The notes beneath the pieces were generated by a model. That model was not told where the DNA came from. It made no database searches and saw only the letters and a list, made by a program, of their open reading frames with translations. From Seiridium cupressi (taxonomy: Eukaryota; Ascomycota; Sordariomycetes; Amphisphaeriales; Sporocadaceae), in assembly GCA_036674765.1 (NCBI GenBank), contig JARVKI010000071.1, forward strand, positions 183,497-247,496: a stretch of 64,000 bases of DNA. The letters are read 5' to 3'. This document shows positions 21,478-33,205 of this stretch, in pieces. The stretch's first letter is position 1. Each line of letters starts with the position of its first letter. The position numbers and the translations under genes are program-made.

Positions 21478-23555
21478 ATGCCTATCTTTCGGGGCCTAGA
21501 CATATCTATTGTCGCCAGTACCGAGGCGAAGAGCCTTCCCGAATATCCTCATCCCGACGGCTCTTCTGTGCGCCTGGTGTCGCCTGATGCCGCACCCTTC
21601 GAGAACCCTTCGAGCCCGCGACGATCCGAATTCTCCATCCTGTCTGATGGCGATCCGACGCGCCAGAGGAAGGTCCATCCTCGCGTCTCCGTCTACATTC
21701 CGTCTATGCCCGGTAAGCTCTACTTCCCTCTGTATGGTCGCGTCAACTTAATTTCCCATCCTCAGGTGAGCAGTTTTGGCTGAGATACAACATTCTTCGC
21801 ACCCCGCCGCCCGCAACCCACCTCTACTTCAAGATGTACATGAACGGAGCTCTTATCACCTCATGGGGTATTCCTGTCGACGTAGAGAAGACGGACCAGC
21901 CACGACGTTCAATTGGCGGCACTGTCGTCAAAGCTTTGTATGAGCCAGGCGACAGATGGCAGAACACAGGCATGGACACTGAAGGGAGAGCAATCGGTAT
22001 CGAGACAAGGTACTTTCACTTCATGCCGGGCTTGGAGAAGAGATCTGTTGCCGAGGATGGGGGGCTCATCGAGGTCCAAGTGTTCCGCTCCAAGGGACGC
22101 AGGCGACGTGCACCCAGGATGGTGGAGTTCCGCAACCAGGAAAGATATGGCATCGCGTAAGTGCATGTGAAATTCAAAAAGGTTTTATCAATGGCATGTT
22201 GACCATTTTTCAGTTCCCCTAGTGGTGGCCTGGTAGAGAACCCCCAAGATGCCACTTATTACGATTGGCTCCTCATTGATCCAAAAGATGGACCGTACGC
22301 GTCTTTCCGGTTTCACTACAGGTCCATGAAATACCTGGTGCAGCTGAATCTCATTCCTCAAACTGAATCGAGGTTGGAACTTCCAAGGATTGACTCCGGG
22401 TTTTCCATCGAGCGGGAGCTACCAGCCAAGGACAGCACAACATCCGAGCCCGACTCTCCAATCACACCTCGAGCGTTTGAAATTGAGTCTTCTGACACCG
22501 CGATTCTCAAAGACTCCAACAACCGCAAGCACACCCTGGACGGGATTATCGAAAATCACACAATAGGCAAATATTCGTCGAGGTCACCGCTGGAACTAGC
22601 TCCTGCTGCTGCAACTGCCGAGCAAATTGAACACCCAGGCAAGGCTTTCAGAGACTCTTTCTCACAAAGTATCATTGATCGTCCACTTCCGGACCTACCC
22701 AAGCCGCGATCTAGACATGCATCTGAGTCCTCGGTGCACTCGACATGCCCATCATTGACTCCATCCTTGGTCAATTATGTCGACGACGGGAATTTTGGAG
22801 ATGACGAAATTAGAATTGGTACAGCTCATACGGTCTTATGCTCAACACCATCGATGATCGAATTACCTTACAGGAGGTCAGATATTGAGGAAGGGGATTC
22901 GATATCGGACTACGAGCACTCGCCTCCCTCTTCGGTTGTGTCATCGTCGCAGGATCTCCCTTCGCCAGAGAGATACATGTCGACAGCTGGCAATGTTCTC
23001 GAGCAGGACAGTTCGCAGTGCACCGGCAACCCAGTCATGGAACCGTCACCGCAAACGTTGAACCATCGATTGCCCGTATCTGTTTCCGAAAATGGCATTC
23101 TTGGAGATACTGCATTATCTTCTTCACCTATGTCGCTGACACTGAGCGAGTCAGAGTGGATGAGACGAACTCCATCACCAGTGCAACGTAAGCCACTCGG
23201 TCGACTTTGGAGTCCTAGACTTGGGAAGAAGCCAACGTCATTGACGCCAAAGGATAGCAAAAGGATGTCGCGCCACAGCGATATCGGTCCTTATTCGTCA
23301 AGCGAATCTCTAGGTGGTTTTGGTAAGGGAAAGTGCCAAACCCAAATTGACGGAACGGCTGCGTTATCCGTGCCAGGGCTTTCCGAAGATGCCATCACTC
23401 CTCGTGTTGCTCAGTTTCCAGCCCACTGTCTCCAAACATTGGACCTTAGCTCCAGCGTGGAGTGCTCCCACGAGCATAATACTTGGGAGTCATGTCGAGA
23501 CCCTACAAACCATGAGCACGAGGTAGTTGAAAAGCCTGCCGGAAACTGGATTTGA
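21478..23555 (+). CDS. Fungal hypothetical protein, ordered N-terminus and long disordered tail
   Basis: Three exons, 21478-21712, 21766-22156 and 22214-23555, with introns of 53 and 57 bp, give 655 residues. Residues 1-225 look folded: GLDISIVAS and LPEYPHPDG, then GEQFWLRYNI, YFKMYMNGALITSWGIP and YYDWLLIDPKDGPYASFRFHYRS. The pattern (short strand, EY.xPDG, then a strand ending in an FKxYMNG turn) reminds me of the fungal DUF7918-type beta domain, but I am not certain. From about residue 240 the protein is Ser/Pro-rich and probably disordered and phosphorylated, with many SP/TP sites. There is no signal peptide or membrane segment. Function unknown. Confidence 0.8.
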
Positions 23556-24424
23556 GAGTAAGCTACGGATGTAGGAGGAAAGGAAAGGTGACTTGAGTAT
23601 CATTTTTCTAGCTTATCCTTGCTCAGAACAGACATGATGTAGGGAATATGGACGACTAAATCCACTGGCCTGTGGATTATGTATGCAGCAATGAAATACA
23701 TGAGCTACTGTTAACCGGCCAAGGAACTGTCGGGAATGGCTGCGTCATACAGCTTTTACGCATGTGAACACATCAGTATGCCATCGAAAAACCGAAGCTG
23801 TGATGTTCTCAGTTCGTTGAGGTGACTCTTACTCCTATTCCCATTAGATGTGGTGCAACACAAGACATCCCTCCCCGACGCCATACTATTCCCAGGCATA
23901 ATCAAATGAGATCGTTGGAATATTGTATTGGACGGGTGTGCAACACGTCACCGGGACGAAGCTGGGAAGCTCTGGCTGAGCGCTTAGAGCTAGGTTGTTG
24001 GCCAGGGGAGTTGGGGTAGTATTTAAACATCTGCTAGCATAGGTAGGTACCTATTGTACCTGCGAAGGCTCCTGTATCGATCAGTCGTTATCGTTGGATG
24101 AGCTGCGCGTTGTACCCCCAGGAAGCTATTCTCATCAATCGACATTGTTTTCTCTGACTCTTTCTCTTTGTGAGGCAGATGATGGTGATATACTCAGGTT
24201 CTGTGCTATCACTTGCCAGTTTACAGCACTGAATTACGGGGACCCACTCAAGCTCATCCACTTGGACAATAGCCAATCTGTTGGACCTCGCTCCTTACAT
24301 CCGTGGCATCAATGATAGGCTAGCCTTGCAACGCCATTTCATCTGCTGCGCTTCTTGACTCATGAGCTTGTCATTTGTAACGAAACCGTCAATCTTTCCT
24401 GTTTGCTGGCGCCTGCTCTCTAGG
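23556..24424. other. Tandem intergenic region with GGTA-rich element
   Basis: No gene is visible. Around 24040-24060 the sequence TAGGTAGGTACCTA with a following TGTACCT forms a small GGTA repeat and palindrome (AGGTACCT), a motif often seen in promoters of Sordariomycetes. A similar CAGGTAGGTACGTA occurs at about 45629 upstream of PLC1. A role is not shown. Confidence 0.4.
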
Positions 24425-25499
24425 ATGTCTTCGTCCAAGACGAGCCACCTCGAACGGACAGCGGCGGAACCTCGCGACAAGGTCTGTTTTACACGGACGT
24501 GATATTCGTTGCACAGGCGAGAGTGTCTAACAGAGTTCATAGTCTCTTAATATAGTCAAGCTTCAGAGGATCGAGGAGATCAATGAAACTACGCGGCTCT
24601 TCCGTCTCGAGATCCCCGCTTCGGGTCGTCCTATTCGCGTGTGTCATCCTTTCCTTTCTTGCCATCCGCTCTCTAATCTTGTGTCTTCCAACGGGGTTGT
24701 ATGTCTCCGTTCTGGCGTTCTAACGTGACTGTAGTTCCTCCCCGGCCAATGGCTCGACGTCTTTGTCCCTGGTATCCCAAAGGCAGGCGGCTTCACCATC
24801 ACTTCGCCCCCGTCCAAAGCGCAACCGCGGTCATCTACAACTACATCAAACTCAACATCTGACCCGGCACCAGAACCTGGTTACTTGGAATTAGCAATCC
24901 AGAAGTCGCCAGAGAACCCCCCCGCCGCTTGGCTGTGGCAGGACCCTGCTGCCTCCCTGATAGGCAAAGAGCTCCAAATTCGAGTCGGCGGCTCTTTCGT
25001 GTGGCCGCCGCCAGGCGTGAATGCGCGGACGTTGAGACGAGTTGTTTTCGTCGCGGGCGGCGTGGGCATCAACCCCTTGATCAGCATGCTAAGCGACATC
25101 GCGGAAAAGGGCAGTGCGGGGTTCGCGGTCAGCTTTCTGTACTCGCTGAAGGATCCGGGACCGGGGAGGAGAGATGCGGCAAAGATGTTGTTTCTCGAGA
25201 GATTGCACGACTTGTTCAAGAGTGGAAAGGTGAACGGCGAGCTGAGGTTGTTCTTGACAGGTGGGGATGCGGGAAAAGGGACGATAAAGTGCGCCGGCGA
25301 AGACGAGGTTTCGTTCGAGGGAAGGAGGCTAGGGAAGCAAGACCTGGAAGAGGCGGTGGGCCATGCAGTGGATAGAAGATTCACCGTGGTGTATGTCTGC
25401 GGCTTGCCTACCATGACGGATGAGTTTGTGGAGGATTTGACGGATCCGAACGGGTTGGGCATGGCGCCGCATACAGTGTTGCGTGAGAAGTGGTGGTAG
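24425..25499 (+). CDS. OXNAD1-like NAD(P)-binding oxidoreductase (ferredoxin-reductase fold)
   Basis: Three exons. I prefer 24425-24498, 24569-24638 and 24735-25499 (302 residues). The first intron could instead be 24482-24566, shifting about five residues. The start is MSSSKTSHLERTAAEPRD, the usual N-terminus of fungal members. Exon 2 gives IEEINETTRLFRLEIP and exon 3 opens with FLPGQWLDVFVPG and GGFTITSPPS, the FAD-binding beta-barrel with its Rx(Y/F)TIxS-like loop. The NAD-binding half contains VVFVAGGVGINPLISML and VVYVCGLPTMTDEFVEDL, ending in REKWW. The family includes mitochondrial or cytosolic single-domain reductases with unknown electron acceptor (human OXNAD1). A roughly 17-residue Ser/Thr-rich insertion sits between TSPPSKA and EPGYLELAIQ. 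Confidence 0.85.
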
Positions 25500-27262
25500 T
25501 TTTATACTCGTGCGAACCAGGCCAAGAATTTTGACGGCAGAAAAGTTTACATTCAAAGCTCCTTAAGTATTCATGCTTGCCTGGAATTACACGTTGAATC
25601 TGCAGCATTGAAACAAGAAAACCGATGAATAGCGAGTTACAGAGGATAGCTGTGATCTATTAAATCCAATACAAGGTCAACATGGAATTAAAACAGGTTT
25701 TGCAGAATATGGTACGTCGATATTGTAAGAAGATGGCATTTATATAATACAGTCATAAATGACACCTTGTAGTGTTTAGTATGGGCTTGACCCGAAGCTA
25801 CTGCTATCTCCGCCACCCTGGCTTGAGGACTTTATGATCCTATCAGACCTGTACCAGTTAGCATTGAATCAATCGCAACATCATCATTTGTGCTTGTTGG
25901 CTATTCTTCTTTCTTTCTGCTATATCGATGCGGCCTGCCTCCCAACGATGGCGGGAAGGAGATTTTGACTATAATATAGATTATCCTCCTTTTTATTCTC
26001 TCTTTTTCTTTCCCTTCCTCTTCTTTTGTTTTTTCTTTCCTTTTGGGGAAGGGGAAAAAAAGAAGAGGGAGATTACTCTTATGAGTTGGCAGGTCTGCCG
26101 ACATAACATGTCTTGTCAAATCTCTGGAATTGATTACCAATGTTCCAGATTATTTCCCTTGAAAACTGCCTCTAGATAAGTCTCTTCACACCGAGGGTGA
26201 GGAGGGCTGATTCTGATTATTGTGAGTACTATACTACCTATATAAAAATCGGCTGGGGGCATGTATTTTTTGTGGGTTACGATTAACGGCATTTCAGCTT
26301 TTTCGTAAATCTATAAGGCCGCATATAGCTTCGCTCTGTTGGGACATGAGTGGCAGCTAGTCTTCGAACATGGCCGCCGGTCCTGAAATGTCCCGGTTGG
26401 TCTTGGATCTTCTTTATTATATCGTCGTTTAGTCTGCACTTCAGACACGACTTGACAGAGTGAGGCGACTCTTGCTGCACAATCGTCTGCCGACAGCTTG
26501 AAGTTAACGAGTAAATATATACCACACGGGAAAATCAACCTGTCATTGCTATCGGTACTAAATCCCTTTGTTGATGTGCACAGAATGCTCTAGAATGGCC
26601 GATTCTCTTTACTGGTATAGCTACTTGATTACATCCAATACGATATCGCCGTTCGTTGTTTCTGTTTATCCCGAAATCACGGGTAAGAAGCCTGATAATG
26701 CCTTGGTATCTAGACTCCTTGTTATGTTGGCGAGTAGTTGCTGCCTTAGGAGTTACGAGTGGACAACCCTTATCACGTTTCTCCACGAAGCGACTTTTCC
26801 TGACAAGCCTCACCCCATTTCTGTAAGGTTTTTATTTGAACGTAAGTCATGCAAAGAGAAAAGGCCGCCTGACGTTGAATTATGCAGAAAAAGAGTAGTA
26901 TTGTCGATCTTCTTCCGACGTTCACTTAGTCAATTGCTCGTTGTGCTGTACTCGTCGACTGCAGGCCTAAGAAAGAATTGGCAATGAGCCAGCCTTAACC
27001 GGGTGGCAGCACGAAATTTCAGGCAGACCGGATGGATCAGCTAGGCAGATCCGTGTAATTGATATAAAGTTGGCTCGAAAGAAAGAAGTGATGCTCCTTG
27101 AACTCCCCCATGCCCGCAATGTACTTGCCGTTTCAACTTCCAACCAAATCGCTAAACTACAATCTGAAACGGGGTGAACGACGAAAATAACCCCGTAAGG
27201 AAAAGCACGGCGATCCAGCTACATCAAGCAGAGAGGCCGGCGAACAGGCATTAGTGTCGGCG
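25500..27262. other. A/T-richer intergenic region with coding-like fragments
   Basis: This 1.8-kb stretch is richer in A/T than its neighbours. Open frames exist at 26283-26525 (minus), 26535-26813 (minus) and 26568-26987 (plus), but none has an identifiable domain and the strands conflict. They may be remnants of a decayed element. A pyrimidine-then-purine block is listed separately. Confidence 0.35.
25984..26072. repeat. Polypyrimidine tract followed by polypurine tract
   Basis: Bases 25984-26044 are almost purely C/T (many CTTT and CCTT runs) and 26045-26072 are purely G/A (GGGGAAGGGGAAAAAAAG). The two halves can pair partially as an imperfect hairpin, and the strand bias could form triplex DNA. 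Confidence 0.6.
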
Positions 27263-29135
27263 ATGGGTAGTTCAATTTCAATACCTGTCTTCACCCGACA
27301 CGACAGGCTACCAAAGGATACCTCTTACCTGCCCCAAGATCACGATGTAGCTCCAGTGGAACCTAACACCGCCTCTAAACACACAGATTCGGCTCACAAT
27401 TCAGACAAACCAACAATGTCTAGAGCTTCACAGCCATCTTTCACAGCCGACGACTTCAGTCAGTTTTGGGTTGGCTGTGTAAAGAAGATGGACGACGATG
27501 CCGCCAAGATTCTAAAGCAGATCGAAGATGACTTTCCCGGTCTCATGCTGCTAGATTCACGTCCCAAAGCGCATCATCCCAACACAGAACAAACCACATC
27601 CAGTAGTGTCTTATCAGTGAGCATTAATGGGGATACCTCTGTTGACGTCGAACATATTGACAACACTCGACCTGTTGAATGGCAAAAGGACCCGGATGCC
27701 AGTCCCAGCAAGGTTGATCTCAGTTACCACTTCAAAAGGATCGGACTAGATAACCGCCGTTCAGCTACAGCCAAGGGTAAAGAAAGTCACACCAATGCAA
27801 TCAAAAATTGACTTCTCTGCCCGAGCCGCCGAAACGGAAACGTCGTCTTGATACCGGCTCCGAGTCGGAAAACGAACAGGACAATAAGAACGACCGTATC
27901 ATCAAGGTCCCCGGGAGGCGAGCCCAAGGATATCATGATCACCTATTATCGAAACTGCCAGAATTCGAGCGGCGACCCGTCATCATGTACCACAAGGGAG
28001 ATCCTCAAAACTATCACAAAAACCAAGGCACCAACGGAGCACCATCACCAAGCAAAGGTCACAAGAGACGTTCAGTATTCGTTACCACCGGCAGACCACG
28101 GGAGCTGGCGTATCAAGACCCATCGTCATCCCGAGGCCGTCATCACGCGATGACCTACACCATCCCCGAAGGCATCCATACCAGACTTGTTGCGGAAGAG
28201 CCTGCCAATATCTCAAGTTTAGACAACCGCGACAAGCGAGCTATCGTTGAAGCCTTGAAGGAGGCCGAGCCAGAAGCTCCTCTCTTCATATCTAGTATAG
28301 ATCAAGGCAACAGACACAACCAAGACCCACTGATTGACACCGAGCACGGCTCGCGGAGCTCTGATTTTAACGAGACCGTACATCATGCCATCCCTCTCAA
28401 CGACGACGAGCACCATTCCCCGCGCGGTACGATTCAGATAATGCACAGCTATAACATGACGCCAGAGGCAAAGGAGTACTTCCGATCCGAGGCCAAGCGG
28501 CAGGAGCGCCCGCGTCTCTACTTCGCGACAGGTATCTACGTTGACAAAGACAGGATGTTCAAGAACTACCCCGAGGCGTTGCACATCAGTGCCAGGGAGC
28601 TGAACGGGCACCGCTTCCTATTGCGCGGGCCACCTCGGGATGCGAAGGCTGACGGTAACTCGATGGCTGGCGAGCCGCGCATTGAATGTGCCAGGACTGA
28701 ACCTCGCAGTACCCTGTCTGCAAGCACGATCGTTGACATACGGCCCGCCGCGACCGCAACCAATTCAGCTGAAGGATGCGCAAATATTCAGCCTGGCAAC
28801 GCTCTGCGCGACGGCGTTGACTTAATATTATACGGCCGGCTCTACGCCATGAAGCACAAGGATTTCCTCCACCTCGGGGGGTGTCATCGCCAATGGGACT
28901 ACAGCGCGCTTCCACTCCGCGTCAATACACCACGCGTCATCCAAAAGTCGCCCATAAGCCAAGTGGAGATCCCCAATATGTTTGCGGCCTGGACTTGGGC
29001 GGCAAGCGAGGACAAATACCACTAGCCCGTGGTCTTCCCCAAGACGGAGCGCCCGAGCAATATCCGCGCAAGCTCGACGACGACTACATCGCGGCCCTTC
29101 AGACGAACATTGCGAAATCTGAGAGGACGGGCTAG
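27263..29135 (+). CDS. Hypothetical protein locus split over two or three frames
   Basis: An ATG at 27263 opens a 182-residue frame (MGSSISIPVFTRHDR) to a TGA at 27809-27811. A second frame, open from 27781 to the stop at 29023-29025, continues with no ATG near its start; it contains PPKRKRRLDTGSESENEQ (a possible nuclear localisation signal) and ends in AAWTWAASEDKYH. A third frame to 29135 ends KLDDDYIAALQTNIAKSERTG and also looks coding. Base composition and codon use fit coding throughout, so this is probably one gene whose introns I cannot place with confidence, or one carrying a frameshift. A donor at 27777 (GTAAAG) exists, but the only in-phase nearby acceptor (ending 27922) is weak. 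The first part contains ADDFSQFWVGCVKKMDDDAA. I recognise no family. Confidence 0.55.
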
Positions 29136-29675
29136 ATGCCTGCATTCTATGCGAATGTGCATATGACTTACTGGATTCCTGGGCTGAGGGGACTAGTTGG
29201 AGCAGGTGAGATGCGAGGAGGGACCAAGGGAGGAAGAAAAATGGAGAGATGCTTTGGATTCGCTTTGAATACCAGTATACATGACTACTTTCGATGCTCG
29301 ATGTGGCGACGTTGCAAGGTTTCTAATCGCCATGGAAAATGGGCCACATCTGCCGACGGGGGCAAATAGCTAGTCTGGTAAAATAGATTAGAATATGCCA
29401 CTTTCATCTATCACTTTCACATAATTCCGTTGGCAGACCGTGCCAAGTAGTGACGTATCAAAACATTGCAGTCACCGCGTGCATGTACACTGGGGTGGGC
29501 TGCTTGAAAGCACATGATGTGGCTGGGTAAGCAGTGAGGTCCTTGTGTAGCGCACCTGACTGTTAGCACGGGCAGATTAATTGCGTAGCATGGTAATGGA
29601 TAGGAAGGGAAGGGAAATTTGTTTCTTCAAAACGCTTCATGCCCCTTTTGTTCGCATACACAACTATCAACCTCA
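29136..29675. other. Convergent 3' intergenic region
   Basis: This 0.54-kb gap lies between the hypothetical plus-strand locus and the stop of gamma-adaptin (29676). It should hold both 3' untranslated regions. Nothing else is seen. Confidence 0.45.
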
Positions 29676-32457
29676 TCATGATGGCTCCGTCCAGTTCACT
29701 TGATCCACTACCTGACCTGCTGATGGATGCGTGTACCCAACTCTCAGCCGTAACCGAAGAGGCTAAAGGACGTGTCAGTACAACGTATGAAGGAAAGAGA
29801 TGTGTGTGTGAGGAGTGACCTACTCCCTTGCTGCCCATGATCCTCATGAGCTGCGTTGCCTCACCGCCAGACGGAACATCCGAATTTGAGATACTAAGCA
29901 ATTGCAGCTTTTGAGACTTGGGCACGGCAGCTTGTAGGCCGGCATTGGAGATCTGGACGCCTGACGAGTTGCGGAAACGGCCTGTAACCTGCACAGCACC
30001 TTCCGCGTTCCGTTGTAGTTGCAGGGTAACATTTACGCCATTGGCATCGTAGCAAGGGATGCCGGCAGCCGCAGGTGCTTGTGCTTGTGCTTGTGGTTGC
30101 GGTGGAGGAGTACCCATGCCTCCCAAGATATCCAATCCAGAGCTAGCTGGGGCGGCAGCTGGGGCAGGAGAGCCAGACGGACCTTGAGAGAAGAGATCCA
30201 TGATTGAGGAGACGTTCGACTGCTGAGGCGGCAGGGAGCCGGCACCCTGGGGCGGTGGGCTGGTGGTTCCACCAAGAATATCGGCCAGGAGATCCGTGTT
30301 GCTCGGCCCATCGTTGGTAGGCGACGCCAAGGCAGACCCACTGGTCACATCGCCCATCAGATCTAACAAGTCTTGATCCGAGGAAGGCTTCGCCACAAGC
30401 TTCGACTTGCGATTGGCGGCCTTCTTGGTTTTGGTGGTTGCCTCACCTAACACCCGCGATGATTCCTTGATCTGTGGAGGGGGCATCTTCTCAAGAACGC
30501 CACGACGGATCTCATCGTATGCGAATAGATTGCTGTACTCGACAGCTCTTTGTTGAACCTCGACGTCTAAACTTGTTTGGTGATGTTGGATCAGTCGCCG
30601 TACTCTTTCGACTTGCGACGCATCACATAAGCGGGTGCTGAGCTTGATTAGGGCCGTGACGATATACTCGGTGGTTACTTGGCTAGCGTAACTGCTGTTC
30701 AAGATAGTGGAAAAGAGATCGATGAGTTCGTTTTCCTTGACTTCCTGGACGAGCTCCTCTTCCTCGTACTGTCCACCCCTGAACAGCGAGTCTGCATACT
30801 CTCCGATACACCAAGATCCGGCCTGCGTCAAGCTCTCTTGGGTGATGTCCTTCTTGAGATTGATGTAGAGTTTCTGCACGGCGTAAGTCTGGAGTTCGGG
30901 CGTCGTAGCGACAAGACGGATAAAAGATGACATGATCTGCTCCTTGACATAGTTCCCAGCCAGACTCAGCACACGTAGCATGGTATCAACATGCCACCGT
31001 TTGTTGGGCGCGTATCGGTCTGCTGCAATACCAATTTGACTGGTCATGGTTGGTTTGAACTCATTATCGGCAACCTCCAAGAATGCCAAGAGTTCCCTGA
31101 TAAGTATCCGAACGTTGCTTTCGTTGATAAGCGTAAAACTGAGATCCAACGCTCTTCGCCTGATGCTGATATCCGGGTCCCTCAAACATTCTAGAATGGT
31201 ATTTCTATGTCTCTGGACAGCATTCGGCTCGACTGCAACGACCTTAATAAGAGTATTGAGAGCAACATAACGGATGTTGTTGTCGCGGTTCGTGAGAAAC
31301 TTTCCTAGAATATTGACACCGAGTACCCGAAGACCGGAGTCGGCGTCGATGTCCAAGATGGTGCGGACGGCCTCGTAGAGGATAGAGTTGCCGACGTTTT
31401 TGGTAGAGTCCGTATTTGTGGCGACCTGAGCCAGAATATCGTTGATCTGCTCTGTTCCCTCGGAGTCGCCACGGACCAATACTCGTAGTAGCTGCAGAAT
31501 CTTGACTTGCAAGAAGGGGTCGGTAATGCCAGTGACGTCGTGCTCGGGGGCGTATCCAGAGGTGGCCAGCCCTTTCAGCGTTCTCACTAATACGGGGATG
31601 AACTGCTTGTACTTGTCGACGATGCCCTCCTCTCCGCCTTCCTCCTCGTCAGCCTCGCACATGCTGGTGACCAGTGTGAGGCCGCAAAGCAAAACACCGT
31701 GGTTACGGTCGGACAGCAGAGCGGCGGCCTTCTCGATGAAATGCTCCTGTAAATCTGGGACCTTTCGGCATATTCTCATGGCGCACAGTGCCGCCTTCCT
31801 ACGAATATAAGGGTTGTTGGTGGATACCAGCTTCTCGATCTCAGCAAACAGATCTCTCGACATTTCGATCGAAGCGATGTTTCCCAGGGTACAGAGCGCA
31901 AGGCCGACGACATATTGGTTGGAGTGGCCGAGATCGCTGGCGCGTTGTCAGTAACTGTAGGGTCGGGTATTGTATGCCACCGTGCAACCTACTTCTGAAG
32001 AGAGTTTGTGACCAGCGTCAAGACCTCCTGGTTCTCGTCCAGCAGCAGACTCGTGGCAAGATGTCCTAACCGTTTGTCTGCGAACCGAGGGGACGCCAGC
32101 AGCTTGATGCACTCAATCTGACCAAAGTGCGTTCGCTCTCCCAGCGTGAATAGATATAGAAGCTTGGCGACATTGTTGCGTCTGTTCTCGTCCCGTCAGT
32201 ATGCCCATCGCCGCGGGCCAAGCAAGGGGTAGTGCGAGGCGCACCTGATGTTGTGGTCGTGGCTGTCCTCTCTGAAACTAGCTCTGATTGCAGCACTCTC
32301 CTTCTGGATGACGGCTCGTTCGTCGGCAATGGTCTTGGCCGCTCGTACGTTGCGGATGAATTGCTTGACTATCGGCCACCCGAGTCAGTGACGCTGATGT
32401 GGACAGAGTGGTGGGCGATACAGTTAACACAGCTGCCAGCGACTTACGGGAACTCAT
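29676..32457 (-). CDS. APL4: AP-1 adaptor complex large subunit gamma (gamma-adaptin)
   Basis: Five minus-strand exons, 32457-32448, 32368-32245, 32181-31993, 31936-29824 and 29762-29676, give 840 residues. The first exon is only 10 nt (ATG AGT TCC C) and splices to give [32 protein letters not shown], the standard gamma-adaptin start. Residues to about 590 form the adaptin trunk of HEAT-like repeats ([60 protein letters not shown]). The hinge is Pro/Gln/Ala-rich with [17 protein letters not shown] and IMDLFSQG, likely clathrin/accessory binding motifs. The ear domain (from about residue 710) is restored at its end by exon 5 ([13 protein letters not shown]...[10 protein letters not shown]). 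AP-1 sorts cargo into clathrin vesicles at the trans-Golgi network and endosomes. Confidence 0.95.
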
Positions 32458-33205
32458 CTTGGCGGGTTGGACGGGGCCCTACGAGGGCCAGCTGTTGTCG
32501 ATGGCCAATACGGAGTGGAAGCAGGAGGAGCTTATGGCGGTGGGATCAGTATGCAGCTCAGGAGGTCGTTTGTCGTCGGGTCAATTACGTTGCCTGTTTC
32601 CCCTTGAGGCTCAAGTCTCACAGCTGGCATCAGAGGCGCCCCCCCCCCGTCAATTAAGTTAAGCCGCATTTAGTGTGGGACGTGCTTTCCCACCAAGTGG
32701 GCTGTCATGAGGCACCAACTTTCTATAATCAGGCAGCCACATTGTCAACACCGAGTACCTCATCGTGGCCTGACTCTGCCTACTCTGGCATGCCAGTAGA
32801 AGACACAGACACCAGCAAACTTACGGTCTTTACGAGAGGACGCCCATGGTATAACGGCGAATTTGAGATTGTAGAAATCATATGGAGAATTCAGCCATTG
32901 TGAGCAATTGTGCATAACTCGCTTAGAATATAGGATATAGGAAGCATTCAATCGCCTTTCCACCACGCATCCAGGCCAATTTATCCTTTGAACACTGCTC
33001 TTAGTTTGCGCTTGAAGTGCCTGGAGGACATAAGAATGTTCAATTAGTGGCATAGTATATAAAATCTATGGAACTAGGATTCGCCCAGAGCAGGAACTTG
33101 TTTGGCTGCCAGTAATCAGCTTCCAAGACATGCAGTAGAGCTCGACTCCAGTTGCAACAAAAAGAACTCCGGACTTCTCATCTTCACGTGCCAGAACCAA
33201 CCACA
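32458..33205. other. Tandem intergenic region (gamma-adaptin promoter, hydrolase 3' UTR)
   Basis: This 0.75-kb gap lies between two minus-strand genes. A C10 homopolymer run sits at 32640-32649. No gene is visible. Confidence 0.45.
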
